Shown piece after piece: positions 9,217 through 16,490 of a stretch of DNA of 64,000 nucleotides (positions are counted from its first letter, which is position 1; each line of letters begins with the position of its first letter). The notes under the pieces were generated by a model, which worked only from the letters and a program-made list of their open reading frames with translations, was not told the DNA's origin and searched no databases. This DNA comes from Chryseobacterium sp. GVT01B. GTDB lineage: Bacteria > Bacteroidota > Bacteroidia > Flavobacteriales > Weeksellaceae. The stretch is taken from assembly GCF_019970045.1 (NCBI RefSeq), contig NZ_JAHXYI010000004.1, forward strand, positions 1 to 64,000, given 5' to 3'. Position numbers and translations under genes: made by a program.

Positions 9217-9682
9217 AATACTGGATAATTTGATAAAGTTCTTCATCAGAACTCAGTGTATAATCTTGAATTGGAAACACAAGATTTTCAGGGAGCAAAA
9301 TTACGGAAAAATCAGGAAACTGTTCCGAACTATGTAGAATATATTCCACATCTACCTGATTATTTAATAAAAATTTAATGTTTTCTTCTTCTGTAAAGAG
9401 TTCTGTCTGAACTTTTTTTTGCTTACTTTCAGAAGATTTATTGGAAATAAAGGTAAAACAGGTCTTAGAAAACTTGTGGTAGGCCTCAAATCTTGGGAAA
9501 AAATAATCATAATACCCTCCATGAAAGACAAGATCTTTTTTTCTTGAAAAACTGAGGTTGTTGGTATGATTTATTTTGTAAAAAAACTCATGAGCAGGTA
9601 TATCTTTTGCTAATCTTACCAATCCTATGGCAATATCTTCAAATTCTATATCATCAAGATCATAAAGTTTTTGAATTTCCAA
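9209..9682 (-). CDS. IPExxx-VDY family-like protein of unknown function
   Basis: The 157-residue protein has an IPAHEFFYKIN segment near residue 29 and VDVEYIL near residue 111. This resembles the small Bacteroidetes family named after its IPExxx and VDY motifs, although both motifs deviate here. That family has no established function. There is no signal peptide or membrane segment. The gene overlaps the 3' end of rnc by 23 bases and the start of pyk by eight bases, so translation of the three is probably coupled. The conserved position next to rnc hints at RNA metabolism, but this is only context. Confidence 0.75.
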   Translation of the reverse strand: MEIQKLYDLDDIEFEDIAIGLVRLAKDIPAHEFFYKINHTNNLSFSRKKDLVFHGGYYDYFFPRFEAYHKFSKTCFTFISNKSSESKQKKVQTELFTEEENIKFLLNNQVDVEYILHSSEQFPDFSVILLPENLVFPIQDYTLSSDEELYQIIQYYE

Positions 9683-10424
9683 GTATATTTTCTTTTTTAT
9701 TTAAAATATAAAATGCCCTTTGTGCTGCCTTTTCCTCTGCTTTTTTCTTGGAAGTTTCCGCTGCATTAGCAATTTTTCCTTCACCCAGCCAAACGTGACA
9801 TCGGAATACCACAGATTTATTAGCTTGTATTTCTTCGCAGGTTTCGTACTTTATATTGACCTTCTTCTTTTGGCTCCATTCTAGAAGGAGACCTTTGTAG
9901 CTTACAATCTTGTTTTCAAGCTTGTTGATTTCAGAAGGGGTCAGCAATTTTTCCAAAATAATCCTTTTACAGGTATCATAATGGAAATCTAAATAAACGG
10001 CACCAATTAGAGCTTCGAATAAATTTCCGGAGATATTCTCGCCCAAAGCAGAAGAACTGTTTTGCTTTTGCAAAAGGTTGGTAAGCTTTAGGTCTTCGCC
10101 TAATTTATTGAGGTTTTTCCTATTAACAATCTTAGATTTCATCTGTGTCAGATAGCCCTCGTTAGCTTGGGGATAGGTCTGGAACAAATGACAAGAAATA
10201 ATTGTACCCAAAACAGAATCTCCCAAAAATTCAAGTCTTTCGTAGTTGCTGTCTTGATTTTTAGAAGAATTTTTTAAAGAAAAAGCTTCGCGGTAAAGAG
10301 CTATATTCTGTACCTCTGTACCTAAAACTTTTTTAAGCTCGGTACTGAGAAAATACTCTCTCTCCGTTAATTGTCTTTTTCTTTTTTTGAGAAGGAATTT
10401 AGAAAAGTATTTCTGTAACTCCAT
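9660..10424 (-). CDS. rnc: Ribonuclease III
   Basis: RNase III cleaves double-stranded RNA, including the rRNA precursor and structured mRNAs. The 254-residue product has the catalytic signature YERLEFLGDSVLG around residues 82-94 and a second acidic cluster in LFEALIGAVYLD. A C-terminal double-stranded RNA-binding domain contains AAETSKKKAEEKAA. A basic N-terminal extension of about 25 residues, rich in KKRKRQ, precedes the first domain. It lies nine bases after fabF, the acpP-fabF-rnc order seen in many bacteria. Confidence 0.96.
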   Translation of the reverse strand: MELQKYFSKFLLKKRKRQLTEREYFLSTELKKVLGTEVQNIALYREAFSLKNSSKNQDSNYERLEFLGDSVLGTIISCHLFQTYPQANEGYLTQMKSKIVNRKNLNKLGEDLKLTNLLQKQNSSSALGENISGNLFEALIGAVYLDFHYDTCKRIILEKLLTPSEINKLENKIVSYKGLLLEWSQKKKVNIKYETCEEIQANKSVVFRCHVWLGEGKIANAAETSKKKAEEKAAQRAFYILNKKENILGNSKTL

Positions 10425-10433
10425 TCATTGAAT

Positions 10434-11678
10434 TTAGATTTTCTTAAATAGAACGCAAGCGTTATGCCCGCCAAATCCAAAAGTATTGCTCATGGCTACT
10501 TTTACATCTTTCTTCACAGCTGTATTAAACGTAAAGTTTAGTCTGCTGTCAATATTTTCATCATCAGTAAAATGGTTGATGGTAGGAGGAACAGTACCAT
10601 GAATAATAGTTCCCAATGCAGCGATAGCTTCAATAACACCTGCAGCACCAAGAAGGTGGCCTGTCATTGATTTTGTAGAATTAATCTGAATGTCATAAGC
10701 GTGCTCGCCTAATAATCTTGAGATTGCATTGGATTCTGCGATGTCTCCTAATGGAGTAGAAGTACCATGCATATTGATATGATCTACTTCATCAGCAGTT
10801 AAACCTGCATCTTCCAGGCAACTCTTCATTACCAGATAAGCACCAAGGCCTTCAGGATGAGGAGCGGTCATGTGATGTGCATCAGCACTTAAACCTCCTC
10901 CTAATAATTCTGCATAAATTGTAGCACCACGTTTTACAGCGTGCTCATATTCCTCAAGAATAATACATCCTGCACCTTCTCCTAATACAAATCCATCTCT
11001 GTCTTTGTCGAAAGGTCTTGAAGCTGTTTTAGGATCATCATTTCTTGTAGAAAGTGCCATCATTGCATTAAATCCACCGACACCACTTGCTGTAACGGCT
11101 GCTTCAGAGCCTCCACACACAATCACGTCTGCTTTTCCTAACTGGATCAGCATTTTGGAATCAATTATAGCGTTTGCTGAAGATGCACATGCAGATACAG
11201 TTGTGTAGTTTGGTCCATGGAAACCGTACTCAATAGAGATATGTCCTGGAGTGATATCCGCAATCATTTTTGGGATAAAGAACGGGTTGAATCTCGGAAT
11301 TTCCGTATTGGCCCATCCTAACACTTCAGTTTCAAAAGTCTCTAAACCTCCGATTCCGGAACCCCAAATTACTCCAACTCTGTTTTTGTCTACATTGTCT
11401 TCAATAATTCTGGAATGTGCTACTGCTTCTTTTGCAGCAACAAGTCCCAGTTGGGTATTTCGGTCCATTTTTTTAGACTCTTTCTTATCGAAATGCTGTA
11501 ATGGATCGAAACCTTTGACTTCGCAAGCGAACTTTGTTTTAAAGTTTGTGGCATCAAAAAGAGTAATCGGAGCGGCACCGCTCTCACCTTTCACAAGATT
11601 TTCCCAGTATTCTTTTGCATTATTTCCTATTGGCGTTATTGCTCCAAATCCTGTTACAACTACTCTTTTTAATTCCAT
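10434..11678 (-). CDS. fabF: 3-oxoacyl-ACP synthase II
   Basis: FabF condenses malonyl-ACP with acyl-ACP to elongate fatty acids. The 414-residue product has the nucleophilic Cys in VSACASSANA and the two catalytic histidines in NMHGTSTPLGD and STKSMTGHLLGAAG. It also has the glycine-rich C-terminal NTFGFGGHNACVLF. The length is normal. It is directly downstream of acpP, whose product carries its substrates, with 34 bases between them. Confidence 0.97.
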   Translation of the reverse strand: MELKRVVVTGFGAITPIGNNAKEYWENLVKGESGAAPITLFDATNFKTKFACEVKGFDPLQHFDKKESKKMDRNTQLGLVAAKEAVAHSRIIEDNVDKNRVGVIWGSGIGGLETFETEVLGWANTEIPRFNPFFIPKMIADITPGHISIEYGFHGPNYTTVSACASSANAIIDSKMLIQLGKADVIVCGGSEAAVTASGVGGFNAMMALSTRNDDPKTASRPFDKDRDGFVLGEGAGCIILEEYEHAVKRGATIYAELLGGGLSADAHHMTAPHPEGLGAYLVMKSCLEDAGLTADEVDHINMHGTSTPLGDIAESNAISRLLGEHAYDIQINSTKSMTGHLLGAAGVIEAIAALGTIIHGTVPPTINHFTDDENIDSRLNFTFNTAVKKDVKVAMSNTFGFGGHNACVLFKKI

Positions 11679-11712
11679 AAACTTTGTTTAATTTCTTTTT
11701 TGTTGAAGAATA

Positions 11713-11952
11713 TTATTTATTTACTACTTCTTCGATGTAAGCGATAGCGTGTCCTACAGTAGTAATTTTTTCAGCTTGGTCATCAGGGATCTGAATGTTA
11801 AATTCTTTTTCAAATTCCATGATTAACTCAACTGTATCTAGTGAATCAGCTCCTAAATCGTTAGTGAAGCTAGCTTCAGGAGTTACTTCTGTTTCTTCAA
11901 CGTCAAGCTTATCAGCGATGATAGCTTTTACTCTTGATGCAATGTCTGACAT
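11713..11952 (-). CDS. acpP: Acyl carrier protein
   Basis: This 79-residue acidic protein carries fatty-acyl intermediates on a 4'-phosphopantetheine group. The attachment Ser is S37 in [16 protein letters not shown]. The length and helix pattern are typical. It is the first gene of the acpP-fabF-rnc-IPExxx-VDY-pyk unit and has a good TAnnTTTG promoter 32 bases upstream. Confidence 0.98.
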   Translation of the reverse strand: MSDIASRVKAIIADKLDVEETEVTPEASFTNDLGADSLDTVELIMEFEKEFNIQIPDDQAEKITTVGHAIAYIEEVVNK

Positions 11953-11983
11953 AGTAAATTATTTTTTTAATTGTTAGATGGTG

Positions 11984-11991
11984 CAAATATA
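11984..11991 (-). promoter_or_regulatory. -7 box of acpP
   Basis: Read on the minus strand this is TATATTTG, an exact TAnnTTTG match 32 bases before the acpP ATG. No clear -33 TTTG is seen at the usual distance. Confidence 0.65.
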
Positions 11992-12424
11992 TAAAATTCT
12001 TTACGATAAAACATTTTTTTAGCCTTTTTTGTGGACTAGAAGCTTTCATTTTAAATTGTCTCGCTTTAGTCTTTTAGTTTTCAGGAGGTTATATTTGGTG
12101 CCTGAGTGTAAATATGAAAGTAATCCTGAAGATCTAAAAAAAACTTAATATATATGACTCTTAGATCTCCATTGTGTATTCCATTTTGTGAATTTAAATT
12201 TTGTGAAATCAACTTGTTCTTTTTTTCTCTACTAATATATCTTTCTTTAATTAGGAGTAAAAGAAAATTGATTTTGAAATCTAGGTTTTGAGGAATTTAG
12301 AATATTCTTTTCTTTCAAGTATACTATCTATATTGTATAGGTCTATACTTGGTTTGAAAAATGATAAGTAAATCTAAAATTAGAAAGAAGAAGGGATGGT
12401 AATGATATAAAGGTTTTTGAAAAT
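11992..12424. other. Long AT-rich spacer between acpP and tmRNA
   Basis: About 430 bases lie between the acpP promoter and the tmRNA terminator. No coding frame of convincing composition and no RNA family are recognised. An imperfect palindrome, GTATACTATC to GTCTATAC, lies near 12319-12350. The function, if any, is unknown. Confidence 0.4.
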
Positions 12425-12455
12425 AAAAAACCGCTCAGATAAACTAAGCGGTTTT
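12425..12455 (-). terminator. Terminator of the tmRNA gene
   Basis: A stem of AAAAACCGCT and AGCGGTTTTT lies immediately downstream of the tmRNA 3' end on the minus strand. Reading leftward it is followed by a T-rich tract. Confidence 0.8.
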
Positions 12456-12459
12456 TATG

Positions 12460-12855
12460 TGGAGTTGGAGGGATTCGAACCCTCGTCCAAACAAGCAATA
12501 CATAAGCTTTCTACATGCTTATTCTACCATTGGTTTTCGACTGAAAGCAGAGGATAGACACCCAACTTCCAGCTTATCTTCTAAAGTTTTCGAATTTTAG
12601 CCGAAGCTTCTAAAATCTTATTCCCGCATTCCTATATCTCAGGATCAAACGCCGCAGAACAGAGCATTTGTGAGATATCTTGCTTCCTTACTATCTTCAG
12701 GAAAACGCTTGATCTACTATACTTCGATATTAAGCTGCAAGAGCGAACTCTTCGTTGCCAGTTAAAATTTTGTAGCAAGGGATTATAGAGATCGCGCCAC
12801 GGTTCTCTGCATGCTTACTTACCCATTGGTCTTGCTGTCGAAACCAGTCAACCCC
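12460..12855 (-). ncRNA. ssrA: tmRNA
   Basis: Transfer-messenger RNA rescues stalled ribosomes and tags the unfinished protein for proteolysis. The minus-strand 5' end GGGGTTGACTGGTTTCGAC and the 3' end GGTTCGAATCCCTCC then CAACTCCA form the tRNA-like domain. The acceptor stem pairs GGGGTTG with CAACTCC with one G-T pair. CCA is not encoded. The tag frame, read on the minus strand from 12759 to a TAA at 12730-12732, gives GNEEFALAA, ending in the usual ALAA. The resume codon was placed by this match and could be off by one codon. Confidence 0.95.
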
Positions 12856-12871
12856 ATGAATAAAGTGAACG

Positions 12872-12879
12872 CAAAGATA
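12872..12879 (-). promoter_or_regulatory. -7 box of ssrA
   Basis: Read on the minus strand this is TATCTTTG, 16 bases before the mature tmRNA 5' end, consistent with a short precursor that is trimmed. Confidence 0.65.
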
Positions 12880-13071
12880 ATGCTTTTTGTTTACATTTCA
12901 TTAATATGGGTGTCTTTTAATGAAAGTAGTTAGTAAAATGAATAATTTGAAGCTGTTATGGATTGATTTTTTAGTCATTGTGGATAAAAATATTAGTATG
13001 TGTTAAATGCCTATAACACTAGGTTTATTAGCAATATTCAGATAAAAGAGTAATTCTTTATGGTAATATAT

Positions 13072-13102
13072 TTTGTGATGTAAGAAAAATTGTCTAGTTT
13101 TG
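13072..13102 (+). promoter_or_regulatory. Promoter of rpsU
   Basis: TTTG at 13072-13075 and TAGTTTTG at 13095-13102 are separated by 19 bases, the consensus Bacteroidetes arrangement. The rpsU ATG follows 23 bases later. Confidence 0.75.
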
Positions 13103-13125
13103 CAATCCAAAATGAGATGTAAAAT

Positions 13126-13323
13126 ATGTTAATAATTCCAGTAAAAGATGGTGAATCCATCGACAGAGCTTTAAAAAAATACAAGAGAAAATTTGATAAA
13201 ACAGGTACAGTTCGTCAATTGAGATCTAGACAAGCGTTTATCAAGCCTTCTGTAACTTTGAGACAATCAAGGTTGAAAGCTGCTTACAAACAAAGAGCGC
13301 TTAGCAAAGAAGAGCAGGCTTAA
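13126..13323 (+). CDS. rpsU: 30S ribosomal protein S21
   Basis: S21 is a small basic protein of the 30S subunit near the anti-Shine-Dalgarno region of 16S rRNA. The 65-residue product has the family pattern ESIDRALKKYKRKFDKTG and an Arg/Lys-rich second half. It opens the plus-strand translation and transcription region and is followed by the recombinase gene and hpf, an order common in Flavobacteriia. Confidence 0.96.
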   Translation: MLIIPVKDGESIDRALKKYKRKFDKTGTVRQLRSRQAFIKPSVTLRQSRLKAAYKQRALSKEEQA

Positions 13324-13398
13324 GATTTTTTCTTAATCATATATTAATTCACTTCTTAAATTCTTATATTTGAGGAGTGAATTTTTATTTTTATACCC

Positions 13399-14289
13399 AT
13401 GATGCTGGAAAAGTTTTTAGAATACTTACAATTCGAAAAAAGGTACTCTCCTCATACTGTTACAAGCTACAAAAAAGACCTTGAAGATTTCTCCCATTTC
13501 TTTCTCCGAACGGAGTCTTCCGACAATCTGGCTAAAGCGGACAAAAAAATCATCAGAAATTTTATTGTTGAACTCAGCGAAAACAATATTTCCAAAAGAA
13601 GTATCAATAGAAAATTATCTTCTCTCCGTAGTTTTTATCTTTTTCTTTTAAAAATAGGCGAAATCAATGTTTCTCCCACTGAAGGGATTTCTTCCCTGAA
13701 GTTTTATGCTGAAAAACAGATTCCTATGTCTAAAGAAGAGATGGCAGATCTTAATGATAGAATTTTCGAACAGCTGCATGATGTGCTTGAAAGGTGCATC
13801 ATGGAAGTTCTTTATCAGACAGGCATGCGTAAAGCGGAACTTTGTGGCCTGATATTTGAGAATGTTAACTTATATGAAAATGAATTAAAAGTAATAGGAA
13901 AAGGAAATAAAGAAAGGGTAATTCCTGTTTCCAATGAATTGTCTGGACTCCTTAAAAGTTATCTGGAAATAAGAAATCCACAGACAGAATTTAAATCATA
14001 TTTTTTTGTAAATAAGAAGGGGAAAAAACTCAACGAAAAATTTGTTTATGTGGTAGTTAATAAGTACCTTAGTCTTATAACAACGAAAGAAAAAAAAAGT
14101 CCTCACATCCTTCGGCATAGCTTTGCTACTCACGTTTTGGATAATGGGGCGGAGATCTCCAAAGTGAAAAAAATATTAGGGCATTCCAGTCTTGCCAGTA
14201 CTCAAGTCTATACGAATGCTAATATTGAACAATTGAAAAAAGTGTTTAATCAGGCTCACCCTCGAGCTTCAAAAAAAGAAGAATTATGA
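13399..14289 (+). CDS. Tyrosine recombinase of the XerC/XerD type
   Basis: Xer recombinases resolve chromosome dimers at dif. The 296-residue protein has a SAM-like N-terminal core-binding domain (about residues 1-85) and a full catalytic set: R144 in TGMRKAELCG, K168 in VIGKGNKER, H237 and R239 in HILRHSFATH, H262 in GHSSL and Y271. The length matches XerC/XerD rather than a phage integrase, and its position between rpsU and hpf argues for a housekeeping role. XerC and XerD cannot be told apart by eye. The start could be either of two adjacent ATGs (13399 or 13402). Confidence 0.9.
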   Translation: MMLEKFLEYLQFEKRYSPHTVTSYKKDLEDFSHFFLRTESSDNLAKADKKIIRNFIVELSENNISKRSINRKLSSLRSFYLFLLKIGEINVSPTEGISSLKFYAEKQIPMSKEEMADLNDRIFEQLHDVLERCIMEVLYQTGMRKAELCGLIFENVNLYENELKVIGKGNKERVIPVSNELSGLLKSYLEIRNPQTEFKSYFFVNKKGKKLNEKFVYVVVNKYLSLITTKEKKSPHILRHSFATHVLDNGAEISKVKKILGHSSLASTQVYTNANIEQLKKVFNQAHPRASKKEEL

Positions 14290-14576
14290 AGATTTCAGTA
14301 CAATCAATTGGTTTAACTCCACACGAACCACTAGAGTCACACATTGACAAAAAAGTAAGTAAATTAGATACCTTTTATGACAAGATTCAGGAGTGTAAGG
14401 TATTTTTGAAAGTAGAAAATAACGCTGATAAAGTGAACAAAACAACTGAACTTATTCTAGCGGTTCCGGGAGATGATATTGTAGTAAAAAAGACATCTGC
14501 AAGTTTTGAAGAAAGTCTGGACCTTTGCGTTGATACTGCTAAAAAGCTATTAATCAAGAAAAAAGAAATGGCATAG
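14286..14576 (+). CDS. hpf: Ribosome hibernation promoting factor (HPF/RaiA family)
   Basis: Proteins of this family bind the decoding centre of idle 30S subunits and promote inactive ribosomes in starved cells. The 96-residue product has the beta-alpha-beta pattern of the short HPF form (ISVQSIGLTPHEPLESHIDKK, then a VFLKVENN strand). It lacks the C-terminal dimerisation domain of long HPF. Its ATGA overlaps the recombinase stop codon, so translation is likely coupled. Confidence 0.9.
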   Translation: MKISVQSIGLTPHEPLESHIDKKVSKLDTFYDKIQECKVFLKVENNADKVNKTTELILAVPGDDIVVKKTSASFEESLDLCVDTAKKLLIKKKEMA

Positions 14577-14606
14577 GAAAAAAAGTTAAAAAAAGTTCAT
14601 AAAAAA

Positions 14607-14638
14607 TTTGAGAATTCAAAAAATCCGTTCTATATTTG
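14607..14638 (+). promoter_or_regulatory. Promoter of the tRNA array
   Basis: TTTG at 14607-14610, a 20-base spacer and TATATTTG at 14631-14638 match the Bacteroidetes consensus. It lies 47 bases before the first tRNA-Thr. Confidence 0.8.
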
Positions 14639-14685
14639 CACTCGCAAAAAAGGAACAGCGATCTTTTGAATTCTTTTTTATATTT

Positions 14686-14759
14686 GCCTCCATAGCTCAG
14701 TTGGCCAGAGCACGTGATTTGTAATCTCGGGGTCGTGGGTTCGAATCCCTCTGGAGGCT
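14686..14759 (+). tRNA. tRNA-Thr (TGT), copy 1
   Basis: GCCTCCA pairs with TGGAGGC at the acceptor, with discriminator T. The anticodon loop TTTGTAA gives anticodon TGT. The T arm is GTGGGTTCGAATCCC. CCA is not encoded. The sequence is identical to the copy at 15109. Confidence 0.97.
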
Positions 14760-14778
14760 CATAAAATATAAACTTTTT

Positions 14779-14859
14779 GGGGAGATTCCAGAGTGGCTAA
14801 ATGGGACTGACTGTAACTCAGTTGCTTCGGCTTCGTAGGTTCGAATCCTGCTCTCCCCA
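14779..14859 (+). tRNA. tRNA-Tyr (GTA), copy 1
   Basis: GGGGAGA pairs with TCTCCCC. The anticodon loop CTGTAAC gives GTA, and the long variable arm GTTGCTTCGGCTTC is expected for tyrosine tRNA. CCA is not encoded. Confidence 0.97.
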
Positions 14860-14882
14860 CTTTATATTTTTATAAAAAAAAC

Positions 14883-14913
14883 TTGCAGGATTAAATAAGT
14901 TTTCTTAGTTTTG
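14883..14913 (+). promoter_or_regulatory. Internal promoter before tRNA-Gly copy 1
   Basis: TTG at 14883-14885 and TAGTTTTG at 14906-14913 with a 20-base spacer lie 34 bases before tRNA-Gly. The same element recurs at 15305-15335 in the second cassette. Confidence 0.7.
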
Positions 14914-14947
14914 CACAGCGTTTACCAATAGTTTTGGAAACAAAATT

Positions 14948-15020
14948 GCGGAAGTAGCTCAGTTGGTAGAGCGTCAGCCTTCCAAGCTGAATGTCGCGGG
15001 TTCGACCCCCGTCTTCCGCT
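14948..15020 (+). tRNA. tRNA-Gly (TCC), copy 1
   Basis: GCGGAAG pairs with CTTCCGC. The anticodon loop CTTCCAA gives TCC. The T arm is CGGGTTCGACCCCCG. The discriminator is T and CCA is not encoded. Confidence 0.97.
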
Positions 15021-15024
15021 CAAA

Positions 15025-15050
15025 AAAATACCTCAATAAGAGTATTTTTT
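15025..15050 (+). terminator. Weak hairpin after the first tRNA cassette
   Basis: AATACCTC and GAGTATT can pair with one bulged base and are followed by eight T residues. It may only partly stop transcription. Confidence 0.45.
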
Positions 15051-15108
15051 TTAACACTGAAATGTGTAGAGTAGATTCTCTCAATCACTTTCAGTCTTTT
15101 ATTAAAAT

Positions 15109-15182
15109 GCCTCCATAGCTCAGTTGGCCAGAGCACGTGATTTGTAATCTCGGGGTCGTGGGTTCGAATCCCTCTGGAGGCT
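15109..15182 (+). tRNA. tRNA-Thr (TGT), copy 2
   Basis: This is identical in sequence to the tRNA-Thr at 14686 and begins the second Thr-Tyr-Gly cassette. No separate promoter is seen immediately in front of it. Confidence 0.97.
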
Positions 15183-15202
15183 CATTTTAATATAAAATAT
15201 CT

Positions 15203-15283
15203 GGGGAGATTCCAGAGTGGCTAAATGGGACTGACTGTAACTCAGTTGCTTCGGCTTCGTAGGTTCGAATCCTGCTCTCCCCA
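15203..15283 (+). tRNA. tRNA-Tyr (GTA), copy 2
   Basis: This is identical to the tRNA-Tyr at 14779, including the long variable arm. Confidence 0.97.
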
Positions 15284-15304
15284 CATTTTATATTATTAAA
15301 AAAC

Positions 15305-15335
15305 TTGCAAAATTAAATAAGTTTTCTTAATTTTG
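15305..15335 (+). promoter_or_regulatory. Internal promoter before tRNA-Gly copy 2
   Basis: TTG at 15305-15307 and TAATTTTG at 15328-15335 with a 20-base spacer. It is a duplicated version of the element at 14883-14913 with a few substitutions. Confidence 0.7.
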
Positions 15336-15369
15336 CACAGCGTTTACCAATAATTTTGGAAACAAAATT

Positions 15370-15442
15370 GCGGAAGTAGCTCAGTTGGTAGAGCGTCAGC
15401 CTTCCAAGCTGAATGTCGCGGGTTCGACCCCCGTCTTCCGCT
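15370..15442 (+). tRNA. tRNA-Gly (TCC), copy 2
   Basis: This is identical to the tRNA-Gly at 14948. Confidence 0.97.
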
Positions 15443-15443
15443 C

Positions 15444-15475
15444 AAAAAAATCACGCTACTCAGTGTGATTTTTTT
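15444..15475 (+). terminator. Hairpin between tRNA-Gly copy 2 and the last tRNA-Thr
   Basis: ATCACGCT pairs with AGTGTGAT (one G-T) inside flanking A and T runs. The next tRNA starts eight bases later without a visible promoter, so read-through or processing is likely. Confidence 0.5.
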
Positions 15476-15482
15476 AGTTAAT

Positions 15483-15554
15483 GCCGACTTAGCTCAGCGG
15501 TAGAGTGCTTCCTTGGTAAGGAAGAGGTCACGGGTTCAAGTCCCGTAGTTGGCT
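15483..15554 (+). tRNA. tRNA-Thr (GGT)
   Basis: GCCGACT pairs with AGTTGGC. The anticodon stem CTTCC/GGAAG encloses TTGGTAA, giving GGT. The T arm is CGGGTTCAAGTCCCG and CCA is not encoded. It is a second threonine isoacceptor at the end of the array. Confidence 0.97.
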
Positions 15555-15562
15555 CTCGATTT

Positions 15563-15589
15563 TCCCGAATTTCTTCGGGATTTTTTTTT
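15563..15589 (+). terminator. Terminator of the tRNA array
   Basis: TCCCGAA and TTCGGGA form a hairpin followed by nine T residues, a strong intrinsic terminator. Confidence 0.85.
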
Positions 15590-15809
15590 GCTCTAATTTT
15601 TTGAATACAACATGATGTGATTTTATCACTGAAGGAGTTTTATCGTTAAACACCTGCTTAAACAAAACAATAAAACTGATTATACCCAATTTTTCAAGGC
15701 TACTTTTATCTATTAATAATAAAATATAGAAGTTCCCCGAAAACTTTTACTTTATCTTTAGAATCACAATCATAAAATTTTCGTTAAATTCGTGTAAAAT
15801 AAATTTTTG

Positions 15810-16490
15810 ATGAATATTCTTTTATTAGAAGATGATCTCATTCTGTCTGCAGAACTTTGCCGATTTTTAGAATCAAATAATTTTAACTGTGATAAAATCT
15901 ATGACGGGGAAACTTTTCTCCGCCAGATAAAAAATAATACTTACGAACTGTATTTGCTTGACATTAATGTTCCTAAAATAAATGGACTTGACGTCTGCCA
16001 GACCATCCGTTCTTTTGATAAGAATACGCCAATCATTATCATTTCTGCCTATGGAGATATCTCTGATAAAAAGGATGCCTTCACCAGGCTGGCCGATGAT
16101 TATCTGGTAAAGCCTTTTCAGTTTGAAGAACTTCTTTTAAGAATGAACTCGCTGCTGAGAAGAAAAGCACCTTCCGATAATTCGGATCAGGATATTCTCA
16201 GAATTGATGATCTTATCATTAACAAAACCGAACAGAAGGTGTATCGTGGAGGAAATGAAATCACCCTTACATTAAAAGAATTTCAGCTGCTGGTTTATCT
16301 TGCGGAAGCACAAGGAAGAACGGTTTCCAAACAGCAGATTACAGAACATGTATGGGAACATAATTTTAATACGAATACCAATACGGTAGAAGTTTATATT
16401 AATTTCCTCAGAAAAAAAATTGATAAAGATTTTAAAATAAAACTGATCCATACCCGTTCAGGTTTCGGATATTACCTTAGCCCACTATAA
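15810..16490 (+). CDS. Response regulator, OmpR/PhoB type (CusR/CopR-like)
   Basis: The 226-residue protein has a receiver domain with acidic pocket E7-D8-D9, phospho-acceptor D51 in LLDINVPKING and the conserved Lys in DDYLVKPFQ. A C-terminal winged-helix DNA-binding domain contains TLKEFQLLVYLAE and HTRSGFGYYL. The ATG at 15810 is preferred to the TTG one codon earlier. The sensor kinase gene begins at the base after its stop codon, and a TolC/MFP/RND efflux set follows. It therefore probably activates that efflux operon in response to metal, but the inducer is not visible in the sequence. Confidence 0.92.
   Translation: MNILLLEDDLILSAELCRFLESNNFNCDKIYDGETFLRQIKNNTYELYLLDINVPKINGLDVCQTIRSFDKNTPIIIISAYGDISDKKDAFTRLADDYLVKPFQFEELLLRMNSLLRRKAPSDNSDQDILRIDDLIINKTEQKVYRGGNEITLTLKEFQLLVYLAEAQGRTVSKQQITEHVWEHNFNTNTNTVEVYINFLRKKIDKDFKIKLIHTRSGFGYYLSPL

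Noticed and set aside
13399-15554. Integrase next to tRNA genes as the edge of a genomic island
   Set aside because: The recombinase has XerC/XerD length and sits in a conserved rpsU-hpf context. No repeat of a tRNA 3' end was seen that would mark an attachment site, and the repeated tRNAs are explained by a cassette duplication.
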